A stretch of DNA of 64,000 nt from Mesorhizobium sp. CA14 (GTDB taxonomy: Bacteria; Pseudomonadota; Alphaproteobacteria; Rhizobiales; Rhizobiaceae), in NCBI RefSeq assembly GCF_020165195.1, contig NZ_JAIUHR010000013.1, positions 62,001 through 126,000 of the forward strand, given 5' to 3'. The position numbers and the translations under genes were made by a program. Below the pieces are notes generated by a model. That model made no database searches, was not told where the DNA came from, and saw only the letters and a program-made list of their open reading frames with translations. Positions within the stretch are counted from its first letter, which is position 1, and each line of letters starts with the position of its first letter. Positions 1 through 8,548 of this stretch are shown here, in pieces.

Positions 1-165
1 GCGGACCTCAAGCTTGTCGCTTTCGATCTGGATCGGCTGGTCGCCCGACAGTTTCAGCCCCGGAATCTGGCTGGTCGCGCTCGATTGCGCGAAGGAATGC
101 GCCGTCGCCAAAAGCAGCAATGCGGAAGCAGCGCCCGGAAGCCATGCCGATTTACTGCGACGCAT
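1..165 (-). CDS. lptA: LptA/OstA-like LPS transport periplasmic protein, N-terminal part only
   Basis: The gene runs off the left edge, so only the first 55 codons are present. They show a basic start (MRRSKSAW), a hydrophobic stretch and an AxA-type cleavage region (SFAQ), so the protein is exported. The mature start, with GLKLSGDQPIQIESDKLEV, matches the opening beta strands of the OstA/LptA family, which bridges LPS across the periplasm. The start codon overlaps the 3' end of the upstream lptC by 14 bases, the usual lptC-lptA coupling. The call rests on the N-terminus and this neighbour; no full-length check is possible. Confidence 0.85.
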   Translation of the reverse strand, partial: MRRSKSAWLPGAASALLLLATAHSFAQSSATSQIPGLKLSGDQPIQIESDKLEVR

Positions 166-865
166 TCTGTTCTCCACCGTTTACCCCCGCTGCCTTCAGC
201 GCGGTTGGATCTATGTTGACGCGAACCCGGTTCTCGAAGACCACGAGCCTGCCATTGTCCTCGACCGCCATGGACTCCGCGGTGATGCGCGACCCGCCGC
301 GGCTGACGTCGACCGGATTGCTCGTCTTCATAGAGCCTTTGCCCATGTCTAGGAAGATCGATTTGAATTTCGCCATCAGACCGTCCGACGTCGTCACGCT
401 GACGTCGCTGGTCAGGTCCATCGTGTTGGCGTCGCGATTGTAGATACCATGCGCGGCATCGACCGACACGATGTTGTCGGTGGCGACGGGCAGTTTGGCG
501 TTGATGCCTTCGAGATCGATAACGGCCTGCTGGCCGACATCCTGCGTCGCCCTGGTCGCCGTCAGCGAATATAGCAGCTTCTGCTTGGTGAAGCCGTTGA
601 GCTTCGGATTGGCCATCACCAGCTTGCCGTTGGAAAACGCCGTGCCGTCGGCCTGCACCGAGACGGGCAGCGGGGCCTTGAGGTAGGAATAGACCGGAAA
701 GGCAACGGCGATAACGACCGCGAGCAGCGGCACCGCGAATTTCAGCACGCGCACGCGGCGCGAGTGCCGCTGCGCGCGGTTGAAAGCATCGCCACGCGTG
801 CCGCCTTGGGCCGCGGGAGCCGATGCCTCGCCGGCCTGGCTCGTTTCGTCAGATCGCGCCAACAT
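152..865 (-). CDS. lptC: LPS export ABC transporter periplasmic protein LptC
   Basis: A 237-residue protein with a basic cytoplasmic N-terminus, one membrane anchor around residues 41-63 (VLKFAVPLLAVVIAVAFPVY) and a periplasmic beta-rich LptC domain. The pattern of NPKLNGF, DLEGINAKLP and a C-terminal VVFENRVRVNIDP fits the rhizobial LptC family. LptC anchors LptA to the LptBFG complex and passes LPS on to it. It overlaps lptA and is translated just before it. RNase D, often found just upstream of lptC in Rhizobiales, is here about 30 kb away. Confidence 0.88.
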   Translation of the reverse strand: MLARSDETSQAGEASAPAAQGGTRGDAFNRAQRHSRRVRVLKFAVPLLAVVIAVAFPVYSYLKAPLPVSVQADGTAFSNGKLVMANPKLNGFTKQKLLYSLTATRATQDVGQQAVIDLEGINAKLPVATDNIVSVDAAHGIYNRDANTMDLTSDVSVTTSDGLMAKFKSIFLDMGKGSMKTSNPVDVSRGGSRITAESMAVEDNGRLVVFENRVRVNIDPTALKAAGVNGGEQNASQ

Positions 866-1143
866 GACTTTCTAATGGACCTTTGCCCGCCCAAACACCG
901 CCTATAGGTGGTATGCCGGCACCTACAAGCAAGCACAAGCGGAGGAAAACTGCAAAAATGTGACAACTGGCCGCCCGCAAAATCGACAGGAATCTGGCGA
1001 GACGGCCTGTACTTTATAGCAGATAGGGACTTAGTTGCGTTAATTTTTCGTGAGGTCGGCGTCAACGCTTCACGGCCGGGCATTTTCAGGAAACGGTAGC
1101 CGTGTGCCGAGGCTTGCTTTAAAAGCGTGCTTCCCACCGATCC

Positions 1144-2112
1144 ATGAGGCTGATGATGGCAATGAGAGCCGACGACCTGATCGACCGCCGCCGCTTGCGC
1201 CGCAAGCTGACTTTCTGGCGCGTGGTCGCGTTTCTGGTTCTGGCGGCGGCAATTATCGCCTTCTCGACCTGGGTCTATGGCGACAATTTTACCGGCAAGG
1301 CGGTCCCCCATATCGCCAAGGTCAAGATCGAAGGCACCATCACCGAGGACGAGGACCTGCTCAAAAGGCTGGAATCGATCCGCAAGTCGCCGGAGGTGAA
1401 GGGCGTCATCCTGTCGATCGATTCGCCCGGAGGCACTACGGTCGGCGGCGAGTCGATATTCGACGCCGTGCGCAAGCTTGCCGGCGACAAGCCGGTGGTG
1501 GCCGAAGTCGGCACGCTGGCGGCATCGGCCGGCTACATGATCGCCAGCGCTGCCGACCACATCGTCGCCCGCAAGACCTCGATCGTCGGTTCGATCGGCG
1601 TGCTGATCCAATACCCCGATGTCAGCGGCCTCATGGACAAGCTCGGCATCAAGCTGGAAGAAGTGAAATCCTCGCCGCTCAAGGCTTCGCCCTCGCCCTT
1701 CAAGCCGACCAATGACGATGAGCGCGCCATGGTGCGCAAGCTCATCCTCGACAGTTACGACTGGTTCGTCGGCATTGTCGCAGACCGCCGCAAAATGACG
1801 CATGAGCAGGCGCTGGCGCTGGCCGACGGTTCGATCTTCACCGGCCGCCAGGCTTTGGCCAACCATCTGGTCGACGCCGTCGGCGGCGAGCAGGAGGCGA
1901 TCGACTGGCTGGCGACGAAGGGCGTGGACGCCAAGCTCAAGGTCGTCGAGTGGAAGGATAGGGAAAGGCGTGGCGGTTTCCTGTTTTCCCAGTCGATGGC
2001 AAAACTGGCGGCCAAGGCACTCGGCCTGCCGGATGCCGGCGGCGATGTCATTCACGAACTCGGCGCCGACCGCTTGTTTCTTGACGGTCTCGTTTCGGTC
2101 TGGCACCCTTGA
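1144..2112 (+). CDS. sppA: Signal peptide peptidase SppA, short S49 family form
   Basis: Up to 322 residues: a basic N-terminus, one membrane anchor at about residues 25-45, then a single S49 protease domain. The oxyanion segment is SIDSPGGT (about 91-98), the likely nucleophile is Ser128 in AASAGY, and the likely general base is Lys180 in SSPLKASPSPF. It would cleave leftover signal peptides in the inner membrane. The single-domain length matches the short bacterial form. Several ATGs lie at 1144, 1153, 1156 and 1162; with the GAGG at 1147-1150 the true start may be 1156 or 1162. ihfB follows about 75 bases on, a common rhizobial order. Confidence 0.9.
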   Translation: MRLMMAMRADDLIDRRRLRRKLTFWRVVAFLVLAAAIIAFSTWVYGDNFTGKAVPHIAKVKIEGTITEDEDLLKRLESIRKSPEVKGVILSIDSPGGTTVGGESIFDAVRKLAGDKPVVAEVGTLAASAGYMIASAADHIVARKTSIVGSIGVLIQYPDVSGLMDKLGIKLEEVKSSPLKASPSPFKPTNDDERAMVRKLILDSYDWFVGIVADRRKMTHEQALALADGSIFTGRQALANHLVDAVGGEQEAIDWLATKGVDAKLKVVEWKDRERRGGFLFSQSMAKLAAKALGLPDAGGDVIHELGADRLFLDGLVSVWHP

Positions 2113-2188
2113 CATCTCGCTGGGGCGAGCCAAAAAAGCAGTAAAATCATTCTGATAATCGACTGCAGTGGTTTACGGGGAACGTTCT

Positions 2189-2473
2189 ATGATCAAATCC
2201 GAGCTTGTGCAGATCATTGCCGCGCGCAACCCGCACCTTTTCCTGCGCGATGTCGAAAACATCGTCGGCGCGATCTTTGACGAGATCACCGATGCGCTTG
2301 CCGAGGGCAACCGGGTCGAGTTGCGCGGTTTCGGCGCCTTTTCGGTGAAAAACCGTCCCGCCCGCACCGGCCGCAATCCGCGCACCGGCGAATCCGTCGA
2401 GGTCGAGGAAAAGTGGGTGCCGTTCTTCAAGACCGGCAAGGAGTTGCGCGAGAGACTGAACGGCGGCAAATAG
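2189..2473 (+). CDS. ihfB: Integration host factor beta subunit
   Basis: A 94-residue HU/IHF-fold protein beginning [18 protein letters not shown], with the DNA-intercalating arm RNPRTGE and the C-terminal helix [13 protein letters not shown]. The exact IHF-beta length and IHF-type residues favour IHF over HU. It pairs with IhfA to bend DNA in transcription, replication and recombination. The ATG at 2189 follows an ACGGGGAA ribosome site; an upstream in-frame GTG at 2168 would add seven residues not normal for the family. Confidence 0.95.
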   Translation: MIKSELVQIIAARNPHLFLRDVENIVGAIFDEITDALAEGNRVELRGFGAFSVKNRPARTGRNPRTGESVEVEEKWVPFFKTGKELRERLNGGK

Positions 2474-2510
2474 GCGCCGCGCCGGCGGGTTGAATCGGCA
2501 TCTTGGCGCC

Positions 2511-2573
2511 TAAAGCATGTCTCCCGAAAGCGGAGACCGGTTTTCGGGACAAAGACATGCGCGCCCCAAGAAG
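2511..2573. repeat. Dispersed palindromic intergenic repeat, GCATGTCT type
   Basis: The segment is nested hairpins: GCATGTCT pairs with AGACATGC, and inside them CCCGAAA pairs with TTTCGGG. A closely related copy in the opposite orientation ends at about 38523. It lies between ihfB and the LapA-domain gene. Confidence 0.75.
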
Positions 2574-2591
2574 TCTCTCCATGGAGATCTG

Positions 2592-2924
2592 ATGTTCAGT
2601 CGCTTCATTCTCGTCGTGGTCTTCGTGCCGCTGGCTATCATCCTGATCGCGCTCGCCGTCGCCAATCGCGGCGCCGTCGCCTTCACGCTCGATCCATTCC
2701 ATCCCGGCAATCCCGCGCTGACGCTGACCCTGCCGCTTTTCATCTTCCTATTCCTTGCCTTGGCCGTCGGCATGGTCGTCGGCAGCATGGCGACCTGGGT
2801 GAAGCAGGGGCGCTACCGCAAGCTCGCGCGCCAGCGCGGTCTGGAAGCCGAAAACCTGCGCCAGGCGGTGAGCCGCCCGCCAGCGGCGCCCAAGGGACCG
2901 GCGCTGCCCAAGCCCACGGACTAG
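2592..2924 (+). CDS. LapA-domain (DUF1049) inner membrane protein
   Basis: A 110-residue protein with two hydrophobic segments (about 4-24 and 43-66) joined by a short polar stretch, then a basic region (KQGRYRKLARQ) and a proline-rich tail. This is the layout of LapA-domain proteins, linked in E. coli to LPS assembly control. The position after ihfB is common in Rhizobiales. The ATG at 2592 was chosen because it opens directly on the first membrane segment; a longer in-frame ORF upstream runs through the repeat and is unlikely to be translated. Confidence 0.8.
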   Translation: MFSRFILVVVFVPLAIILIALAVANRGAVAFTLDPFHPGNPALTLTLPLFIFLFLALAVGMVVGSMATWVKQGRYRKLARQRGLEAENLRQAVSRPPAAPKGPALPKPTD

Positions 2925-3064
2925 AGCAATTCCAGGAAAAGTGTGAGCGGTTTTCCGTCCGGAATTGGAGATAGAACATTTCACGGTTTCCGTGAAACGG
3001 TGAAATGTTCTAGAGCATGATGCCGAAACCTGTGGAGCGGTTTTCGGGCGACATCATGCTCTGT
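2924..3064. repeat. Composite of three consecutive intergenic hairpins
   Basis: Three palindromes follow each other: CAATTCC...GGAATTG; AGAACATTTCAC...GTGAAATGTTCT with an inner GTTTC/GAAAC; and AGAGCATGATG...CATCATGCTCT. Their ends match other copies in the window (14958-15032 for the first, 53918-53950 for the third). It separates the LapA-domain gene from the ornithine cyclodeaminase-family gene. Confidence 0.75.
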
Positions 3065-3092
3065 CTCTGAGCAACACCTTACGGAGCCTCCG

Positions 3093-4055
3093 ATGCTGAC
3101 CATTTCGGCCGCCGATGTCGACCGCGCGCTGACCTTTCCCGGCCTTGTCGAGACATTGCGCACGGCTTTTCGCGAAGGCGCCGTGCAGCCGGTTCGCCAT
3201 CATCATGGTGTCGAACGGCCGGACGGCGCCGCCTCGACCTTGCTTTTGATGCCGGCCTGGACCGATTTCAACGCCGCCGGCACCTCGGCGGGAGGCCATA
3301 TCGGCGTCAAGATCGTCACCGTATCGCCGGACAACAACGCCATCGGCAAGCCGGCAGTGATGGGCCTCTATCTTTTGCTCGACGGCGTCACCGGCGAGCC
3401 GCAGGCGCTGATCGACGGCCAGCGGCTGACGCAGTGGCGCACGACCTGCGCCTCCGCGCTCGCCGCCTCCTATCTCGCGCGCAAGGACGCCTCGCGGCTT
3501 CTGGTCATCGGCGCCGGCGCGCTGTCGCCGTTCCTTGCCAAGGCGCATTCGGCGGTCAGGCCGATCACATCCATCCGCATCTGGAACCGCACGGCGGCCA
3601 ATGCCGAAAAAGTGGCGGTCGCCTTGCGCGCCGAAGGCCTTCCGGCAAGTGCCGCCGGCGATCTCGACGCGGAGCTTGCCGAGGCCGACATCGTTGCCTC
3701 CGCGACCATCTCGAACACGCCGCTGGTCAAGGGCGCGCTGCTGAAGCCGGGCGCCCATGTCGATCTCGTCGGCGGCTTCACGCCGACGATGCGCGAAAGC
3801 GATGACGACGCGATCAAGCGCGCCCGCGTCTATGTCGACACCCGCGCCGGCGCCACCAAGGAAGCCGGCGACATCGTCCAGCCGCTGGCGTCAGGCGTGC
3901 TGAAGCCGGACGCCATCGTCGCCGACCTGCACGAACTTGCCCGCGGCGAGAAGCAGGGACGGCAAAGCGACAGCGAGATCACGCTTTTCAAGTCGGTCGG
4001 CGCGGCCCTTGAGGACCTCGCCGCAGGCATCGCCGTCTACAAGGCGCTCAAATAG
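3093..4055 (+). CDS. Ornithine cyclodeaminase / mu-crystallin family protein
   Basis: A 320-residue NAD(P)-binding protein. The Rossmann motif sits at about residues 138-145 (LVIGAGALS), preceded by the family block [18 protein letters not shown] and followed by [15 protein letters not shown]. Members include ornithine cyclodeaminase, ketimine reductases and alanine dehydrogenases, so the substrate cannot be fixed from sequence alone. ATG at 3093 follows ACGGAG. It is convergent with the VOC gene, the heptamer array lying between. No amino-acid catabolic partner is next to it. Confidence 0.85.
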
Positions 4056-4083
4056 GCAGGGCAGTAGGCATAGGGAAAACAGA

Positions 4084-4209
<126 letters not shown>

Positions 4210-4581
4210 CTACTGCCCATTCGGCCAATAGACGCGCAGGCGATGATTGTCCGGATCGAGCGCTACGAAGGTGCGGCCGAAATCGAGATCGGTTGGCGCC
4301 TGCAGTACCTTAAGGCCTCTGCCAGTCCAATCCGCATGGATGGCATCGACCGCCGCTGCGTTCTCGACGGCAAGCACGAGCTCGCCGCCACCGCCTGCTG
4401 CCGCCGCAGCCGGTTCCACCGTGTGGCTCGACCAGAGGCCGAGCTTGAAGCCCTTGTCGAGCACGAACATGACGAAGGTCGGCGAGGATTCGACCGGCTC
4501 GCGTCCGAGCAGAGAGGCGTAGAACGCGCCGCTCTTTTCCGGACTGTCGACATAGAGGATGACGAAATTCGGCGTGGTCAT
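4210..4581 (-). CDS. VOC (glyoxalase/bleomycin resistance) family protein
   Basis: A 123-residue protein in the vicinal oxygen chelate fold: [24 protein letters not shown] at the start and [19 protein letters not shown] at the end, the two beta-alpha-beta-beta-beta halves. The terminal [10 protein letters not shown] block is typical. Substrate unknown; such proteins range from dioxygenases to antibiotic-binding proteins. The ATG at 4581 follows TTTGGAGATCAG and opens on the conserved strand; the longer ORF to 4695 overlaps the WYL gene. It follows the WYL regulator on the same strand, which may control it. Confidence 0.85.
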
Positions 4582-4651
4582 GTCTGATCTCCAAAGTGTC
4601 TGAACCTTGGACACCATACGCGGACCTGCTGTCAGATTCTGGCAGTAGCGA

Positions 4652-5362
4652 TCAGCCGGAAGCGTCTTTCGCGCCGTTCCGGCCGGGCGCGTCAAGGCCC
4701 GCCCGCCACTCCTTCAGCATCGCCTGGCGGCGGCGCGGATAGCGGATGCCGGTCGCCGTCAGGCCGGACATCCGGTCGGCGCGGAAATGGCGGAAATCCT
4801 GGCGCGTTTCGCACCACGCCACCATTACCCGCACCTTATCGAAGAAGGCGAGCGCGAACGGCCAGACCAGGCGCTTCGATGCCGCTCCCCCGGCGTCACG
4901 ATAGAGGAAGCCAAGCTTGCGCTCGTCGCGGATCGCCTGCCGCACGATGCCGAGGTCGATCGCTTCGGCATTTTCCGAGCGCGGCCCGACGAGCAGTGTC
5001 GTAGCGTCGAGATCGTCGCGCAGGTCATCCGGCAGCACCGCCGCGATCTTGGCCAGCGCATCCGCCGCGGCGGCCGCCAGCCTTTTGTCCGGCTGCTTCG
5101 CCACCCAGCGCGAGCCGAGCACGATCGCCTCGATCTCCTCGTCGGTGAACATCAGCGGCGGCAGCATGAAGCCGGGCTTCAGCACATAGCCGAGCCCCGC
5201 CTCGCCTTCGATCGGCGCGCCCTGCCCCTGCAGCGTCGCGATGTCGCGATAGAGGGTACGGATCGACACGCCCATCTCGCCCGCAAGCGTGCGGCCGCTC
5301 ACCGGCCGGCGATGGCGGTGCAGGATCTGGACGAGGTCGAGCAGGCGGGCTGAACGGGACAT
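4652..5362 (-). CDS. YafY-type transcriptional regulator (HTH_11 + WYL domains)
   Basis: A 236-residue protein. Residues 1-60 form a winged helix of the HTH_11 type (MSRSARLLDLVQILHRHRRPVSG, then LAGEMGVSIRTLYRDIATL). The WYL domain covers about residues 135-215 and contains FLYRDAGGAASKRLVWPFALAFF, where the usual W-Y-L core is partly changed. WYL regulators sense small ligands or nucleotides and often repress a neighbour. The VOC gene lies 70 bases downstream on the same strand, the likely target. Confidence 0.88.
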   Translation of the reverse strand: MSRSARLLDLVQILHRHRRPVSGRTLAGEMGVSIRTLYRDIATLQGQGAPIEGEAGLGYVLKPGFMLPPLMFTDEEIEAIVLGSRWVAKQPDKRLAAAAADALAKIAAVLPDDLRDDLDATTLLVGPRSENAEAIDLGIVRQAIRDERKLGFLYRDAGGAASKRLVWPFALAFFDKVRVMVAWCETRQDFRHFRADRMSGLTATGIRYPRRRQAMLKEWRAGLDAPGRNGAKDASG

Positions 5363-5462
5363 GAATGGCTAACCGGCGTGCCGGACAATAGGGCTGGCCC
5401 GCACATCACGGCAAGCAGTCCGACGCTACGGGAACGCCTGCTGACCATTGCCGTTCTCCACA

Positions 5463-5948
5463 ATGGAGATGCGCGGATTCCTGCTGTTCTGGTCGGTGCT
5501 GACCGTTTTCGTCGCGGCGCTCAGCCTTGGGCCGTCCTTTGCCCATGTGCTGGAATCGCTGCCCAGGCTGACGAAATGGTCGCCGGCGCTGTGGCGAGAG
5601 GCGACGGTCTTCAACGGTCAGTTCCTGCTTTTTGCCGTCATCGGAGCGCCGCTCGATATCGCTGCGATCCTCTGTCCGGCGCTGCTTGCCTGGACGCTGC
5701 GTGCGGACCCCTTTGCCTTCCGGTTCGTGCTCGTCGCCGCATTGCTTTATGCGGTCTCGCTGGCGCTTTGGTTCGGCCTCGTCAGACCGGCAAACGCTGT
5801 CCTCGCGACCTGGACGCCGGGGCCAATTCCAGAAAACTTCGAAGCCGTCCGGCTGCGTTGGGAAACCGGCCACATGGCGGTGAGCGCGGCGAAGGCGCTT
5901 GGCTTCATTTCGCTTTGTTTCGGCCTGCTCGGCGTCCGGCATAGTTGA
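5463..5948 (+). CDS. Small integral membrane protein, DUF1772-like
   Basis: About 161 residues with four predicted membrane segments (about 4-26, 48-76, 83-105 and 137-155) and a central VRPANAVLATWTPGPIPENFEAVRLRWETGHM that resembles DUF1772-type proteins (N-x-x-L and R-x-R-W-E-x-x-H). No catalytic function is known. The start is unsure: ATGs at 5463 and 5469 and a TTG at 5448 are all in frame with no good ribosome site. It diverges from the WYL regulator. Confidence 0.6.
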   Translation: MEMRGFLLFWSVLTVFVAALSLGPSFAHVLESLPRLTKWSPALWREATVFNGQFLLFAVIGAPLDIAAILCPALLAWTLRADPFAFRFVLVAALLYAVSLALWFGLVRPANAVLATWTPGPIPENFEAVRLRWETGHMAVSAAKALGFISLCFGLLGVRHS

Positions 5949-6036
5949 TGACGCCACCATTGAATAAGCCGGGCTTTGTTGCGCCGGTGGGCTTAGCTGT
6001 GGCAGAAGCGGGCCGAACCGCCGGAGATGATCCTTC

Positions 6037-7119
6037 TTGAAATCTTTTCGCGACAAACGCCGCGATGGCCGCCCGCATCCCGCAAGGGCGGAACAGTCCC
6101 GCCCGCGTGAGGCGTTCGCGGCTGGACGGCAGCAGGCCACGCCCGCCGAGCGCCGCGAAACCAAACCGGCGGACCGGCAGGAAGCCAGACCGGCGCCGCG
6201 CGTGCTTGCGCGCCGCGAGGGCACGTTGCCCGCCGAGCGTCTGCCATTGATCCTCGAAGTCGCGCCCAATGCCGATTACGCCCTGCTGGACAGCGGCGCC
6301 GGCGAGAAGCTCGAGCAATACGGCCCCTACCGCATCGTGCGGCCCGAAGGCCAAGCGATCTGGCAGCGGGCCCTTCCGGCGAAAGAGTGGGAGCGCGCCG
6401 ACGCCATCTTCACCGGCGACACGGACGAGGAAGGCATCGGCCGCTGGCGCTTTCCGAAGGCGCCGCTCGGCGAGACCTGGCCGATGAAGCACGACGGCAT
6501 CGACTATCTCGGCCGCTTCACCTCCTTCCGCCATGTCGGCGTCTTTCCGGAACAGGCCTCGCATTGGGACCATATGGCGGGGCTGATCGCGGCGGCGAAG
6601 CGCCCGGTTAAGGTGCTGAACCTCTTCGGCTATACGGGGCTTGCCTCGCTGGTGGCGGCCCGCGCGGGCGCCGAGGTCACCCATGTCGATGCTTCGAAGA
6701 AGGCGATCGGCTGGGCGCGCGAAAACCAGGAGATGGCCGGGCTTGCCGACAAGCCGATCCGCTGGATCGTCGAGGACGCGGTGAAATTCGCCGAGCGCGA
6801 GGAACGCCGCGGCAGCCGCTACGACATCGTGCTGTTCGATCCGCCGGCCTATGGCCGCGGGCCCAAGGGCGAAGTTTGGCAATTGTTCGAGGACCTGCCG
6901 GGCCTCACCGACCTCTGCCGCTCGATCCTGACGCCAAAACCGCTCGCCGTCGTGCTCACCGCCTATTCGATCCGCGCCTCCTTCTTCGCCATCCATGCGC
7001 TGATGCGCGATACCTTCGCCGGCATGGGCGGCACGGTCGAATCCGGCGAGCTGATCATTCGCGAGAAATCGGCCGGCCGCGCGCTGTCGACCTCGCTGTT
7101 CTCGCGCTGGGTGGCCTGA
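6037..7119 (+). CDS. Class I SAM-dependent rRNA methyltransferase, RlmI/RlmK-like
   Basis: A 360-residue protein with a long basic, low-complexity N-terminus (about 1-60, rich in Arg, Pro and Ala), a middle beta region, and a Rossmann methyltransferase domain from about residue 185. Motif I is LNLFGYTGLASLVAARAGA, the acidic residue binding SAM ribose is in HVDASKK, and motif IV is DPPAYGRGPKGEVW. This set matches COG1092 23S rRNA methyltransferases. The exact target base is not fixed. The stop codon is immediately followed by the ATG of the next RNA methyltransferase, so the two are translated together. Confidence 0.85.
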   Translation: MKSFRDKRRDGRPHPARAEQSRPREAFAAGRQQATPAERRETKPADRQEARPAPRVLARREGTLPAERLPLILEVAPNADYALLDSGAGEKLEQYGPYRIVRPEGQAIWQRALPAKEWERADAIFTGDTDEEGIGRWRFPKAPLGETWPMKHDGIDYLGRFTSFRHVGVFPEQASHWDHMAGLIAAAKRPVKVLNLFGYTGLASLVAARAGAEVTHVDASKKAIGWARENQEMAGLADKPIRWIVEDAVKFAEREERRGSRYDIVLFDPPAYGRGPKGEVWQLFEDLPGLTDLCRSILTPKPLAVVLTAYSIRASFFAIHALMRDTFAGMGGTVESGELIIREKSAGRALSTSLFSRWVA

Positions 7120-7980
7120 ATGACTGCACATGACGGCGTACGCCTGGTCGGACAGGTCAAGGAAGTCACCAGCTTGGCCAACCCCCTGGTCAAGGACATC
7201 AAGGCGCTGGCGCTCAAGAAATTCCGCGACCAGCAGAACGCCTTCATGGCTGAAGGCCTGAAGCTGGTCATCGACGCGCTCGACCTCGGCTGGTCGATCA
7301 GGACCTTGGTCTTCGCCAAGGCCGGACGCGGCAACGCGGCCATCGAAAAGGTCGCCGCGCGAACCGTCGCCGCCGGCGGCACGGTTCTGGAAGTCTCGGA
7401 AAAGGTGCTCGCGACCATCACCCGCCGCGAAAACCCGCAAATGGTGGTCGGTGTCTTTGCCCAGCAGACCGTGCCGCTGAAGGACATCCGCGCCAGGGAC
7501 GGCGATGTCTGGGTCGCGCTCGACCGGGTCCGCGATCCCGGCAATCTCGGTACCGTGATCCGCACCGTCGATGCCGTCGGCGCCAGAGGCGTCATCCTGG
7601 TCGGCGACACCACCGATCCGTTCTCGCTGGAGACGGTGCGCGCCACCATGGGTTCGATCTTCGCCGTGCCGGTCGCCAAAGCGACGGAGCAGGCCTTCCT
7701 CGCCTGGCGGCGCGATTTTTCCGGCCTGGTCGTTGGAACGCACCTCAAGGGCGCGGTCGATTATCGCTCGGTCGATTTCTCCAGGGGCCCGGTCCTGCTG
7801 CTGATGGGCAACGAGCAGCAGGGATTGCCCGACAACCTGGCCGAAAGCTGCGATCGGCTGCTTCGAATCCCCCAGGCCGGCCGCGCCGACTCGCTCAACC
7901 TGGCAGTCGCCACGGGCGTGATGCTGTTTGAGATAAGGCGCGGCGCGTTGAAGCTCGAGCCTGCCACCGACATGCGATGA
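7120..7980 (+). CDS. TrmH/SpoU family RNA 2'-O-methyltransferase
   Basis: A 286-residue SPOUT enzyme. The N-terminal part (about 1-105) is the substrate-binding L30e-like domain; the C-terminal knot domain shows motif 1 (RDPGNLGTVIRT), motif 2 (LLMGNEQQGLP) and motif 3 (IPQAGRADSLNLAVATGVMLFE). It would methylate a ribose 2'-OH in rRNA or tRNA using SAM. It starts on the base after the stop of the preceding methyltransferase and is followed 24 bases on by lspA, so the three likely form an operon. Confidence 0.9.
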   Translation: MTAHDGVRLVGQVKEVTSLANPLVKDIKALALKKFRDQQNAFMAEGLKLVIDALDLGWSIRTLVFAKAGRGNAAIEKVAARTVAAGGTVLEVSEKVLATITRRENPQMVVGVFAQQTVPLKDIRARDGDVWVALDRVRDPGNLGTVIRTVDAVGARGVILVGDTTDPFSLETVRATMGSIFAVPVAKATEQAFLAWRRDFSGLVVGTHLKGAVDYRSVDFSRGPVLLLMGNEQQGLPDNLAESCDRLLRIPQAGRADSLNLAVATGVMLFEIRRGALKLEPATDMR

Positions 7981-8004
7981 GGACTGCCCGATGAGGACTG
8001 CCAA

Positions 8005-8493
8005 GTGAAATCCTGGTCCCCCTACGTCGTGCTGGTCGTCATTGCCATTGCGCTCGACCAGTGGATCAAGCAGCTGGTCGAGAACGGGCTCGCCTTTCAG
8101 GAGAAGGTCGACCTCCTGCCCTTCCTGGCGCTGTTCCGCACCTACAACACCGGCATCGCCTTCTCGATGTTCCAGTCCTTCGGCGATATCGGCCTGGTGG
8201 TCATCGCCGTGCTGGTCGTTGCCTTCGTGCTCTATCTCGCCACGCGCACGCCGGCCGGCCATGTCGTCGCCCGCATCGGCTTTGCGCTCATCATCGGCGG
8301 TGCGCTCGGCAACCTCATCGACCGCGCCGTCTACGGCCATGTCATCGACTATATCCTGTTCCACACGCCCGTCTGGTCCTTCGCGATCTTCAATCTGGCC
8401 GACACCTTCATTTCCGTCGGCGCGGCACTTGTCGTCTTCGACGAGCTGATCGGCTGGCGGCGCGAAGCCAAGTCCCAGGACCTTGGCAATTGA
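8005..8493 (+). CDS. lspA: Lipoprotein signal peptidase (signal peptidase II)
   Basis: A 162-residue membrane aspartyl protease with four transmembrane segments. The signature regions are all present: DQWIKQLV, NTGIAFSMF, GGALGNLIDR (first catalytic Asp), HVIDYI and FNLADTFI (second catalytic Asp). It removes signal peptides from diacylated prolipoproteins. The start is a GTG at 8005, preceded by GAGGACTGCC. Length is normal for the family. Confidence 0.95.
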   Translation: MKSWSPYVVLVVIAIALDQWIKQLVENGLAFQEKVDLLPFLALFRTYNTGIAFSMFQSFGDIGLVVIAVLVVAFVLYLATRTPAGHVVARIGFALIIGGALGNLIDRAVYGHVIDYILFHTPVWSFAIFNLADTFISVGAALVVFDELIGWRREAKSQDLGN

Positions 8494-8548
8494 CCTCACG
8501 CTGTTGAAACCGCAGACTTCCTCACCAGGCGGAACCGAGGAGAAAAAC

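Noticed and set aside
742-2133. A 463-codon minus-strand frame opposite sppA
   Set aside because: Antisense to sppA and overlapping lptC in another frame; composition is that of a GC-rich shadow.
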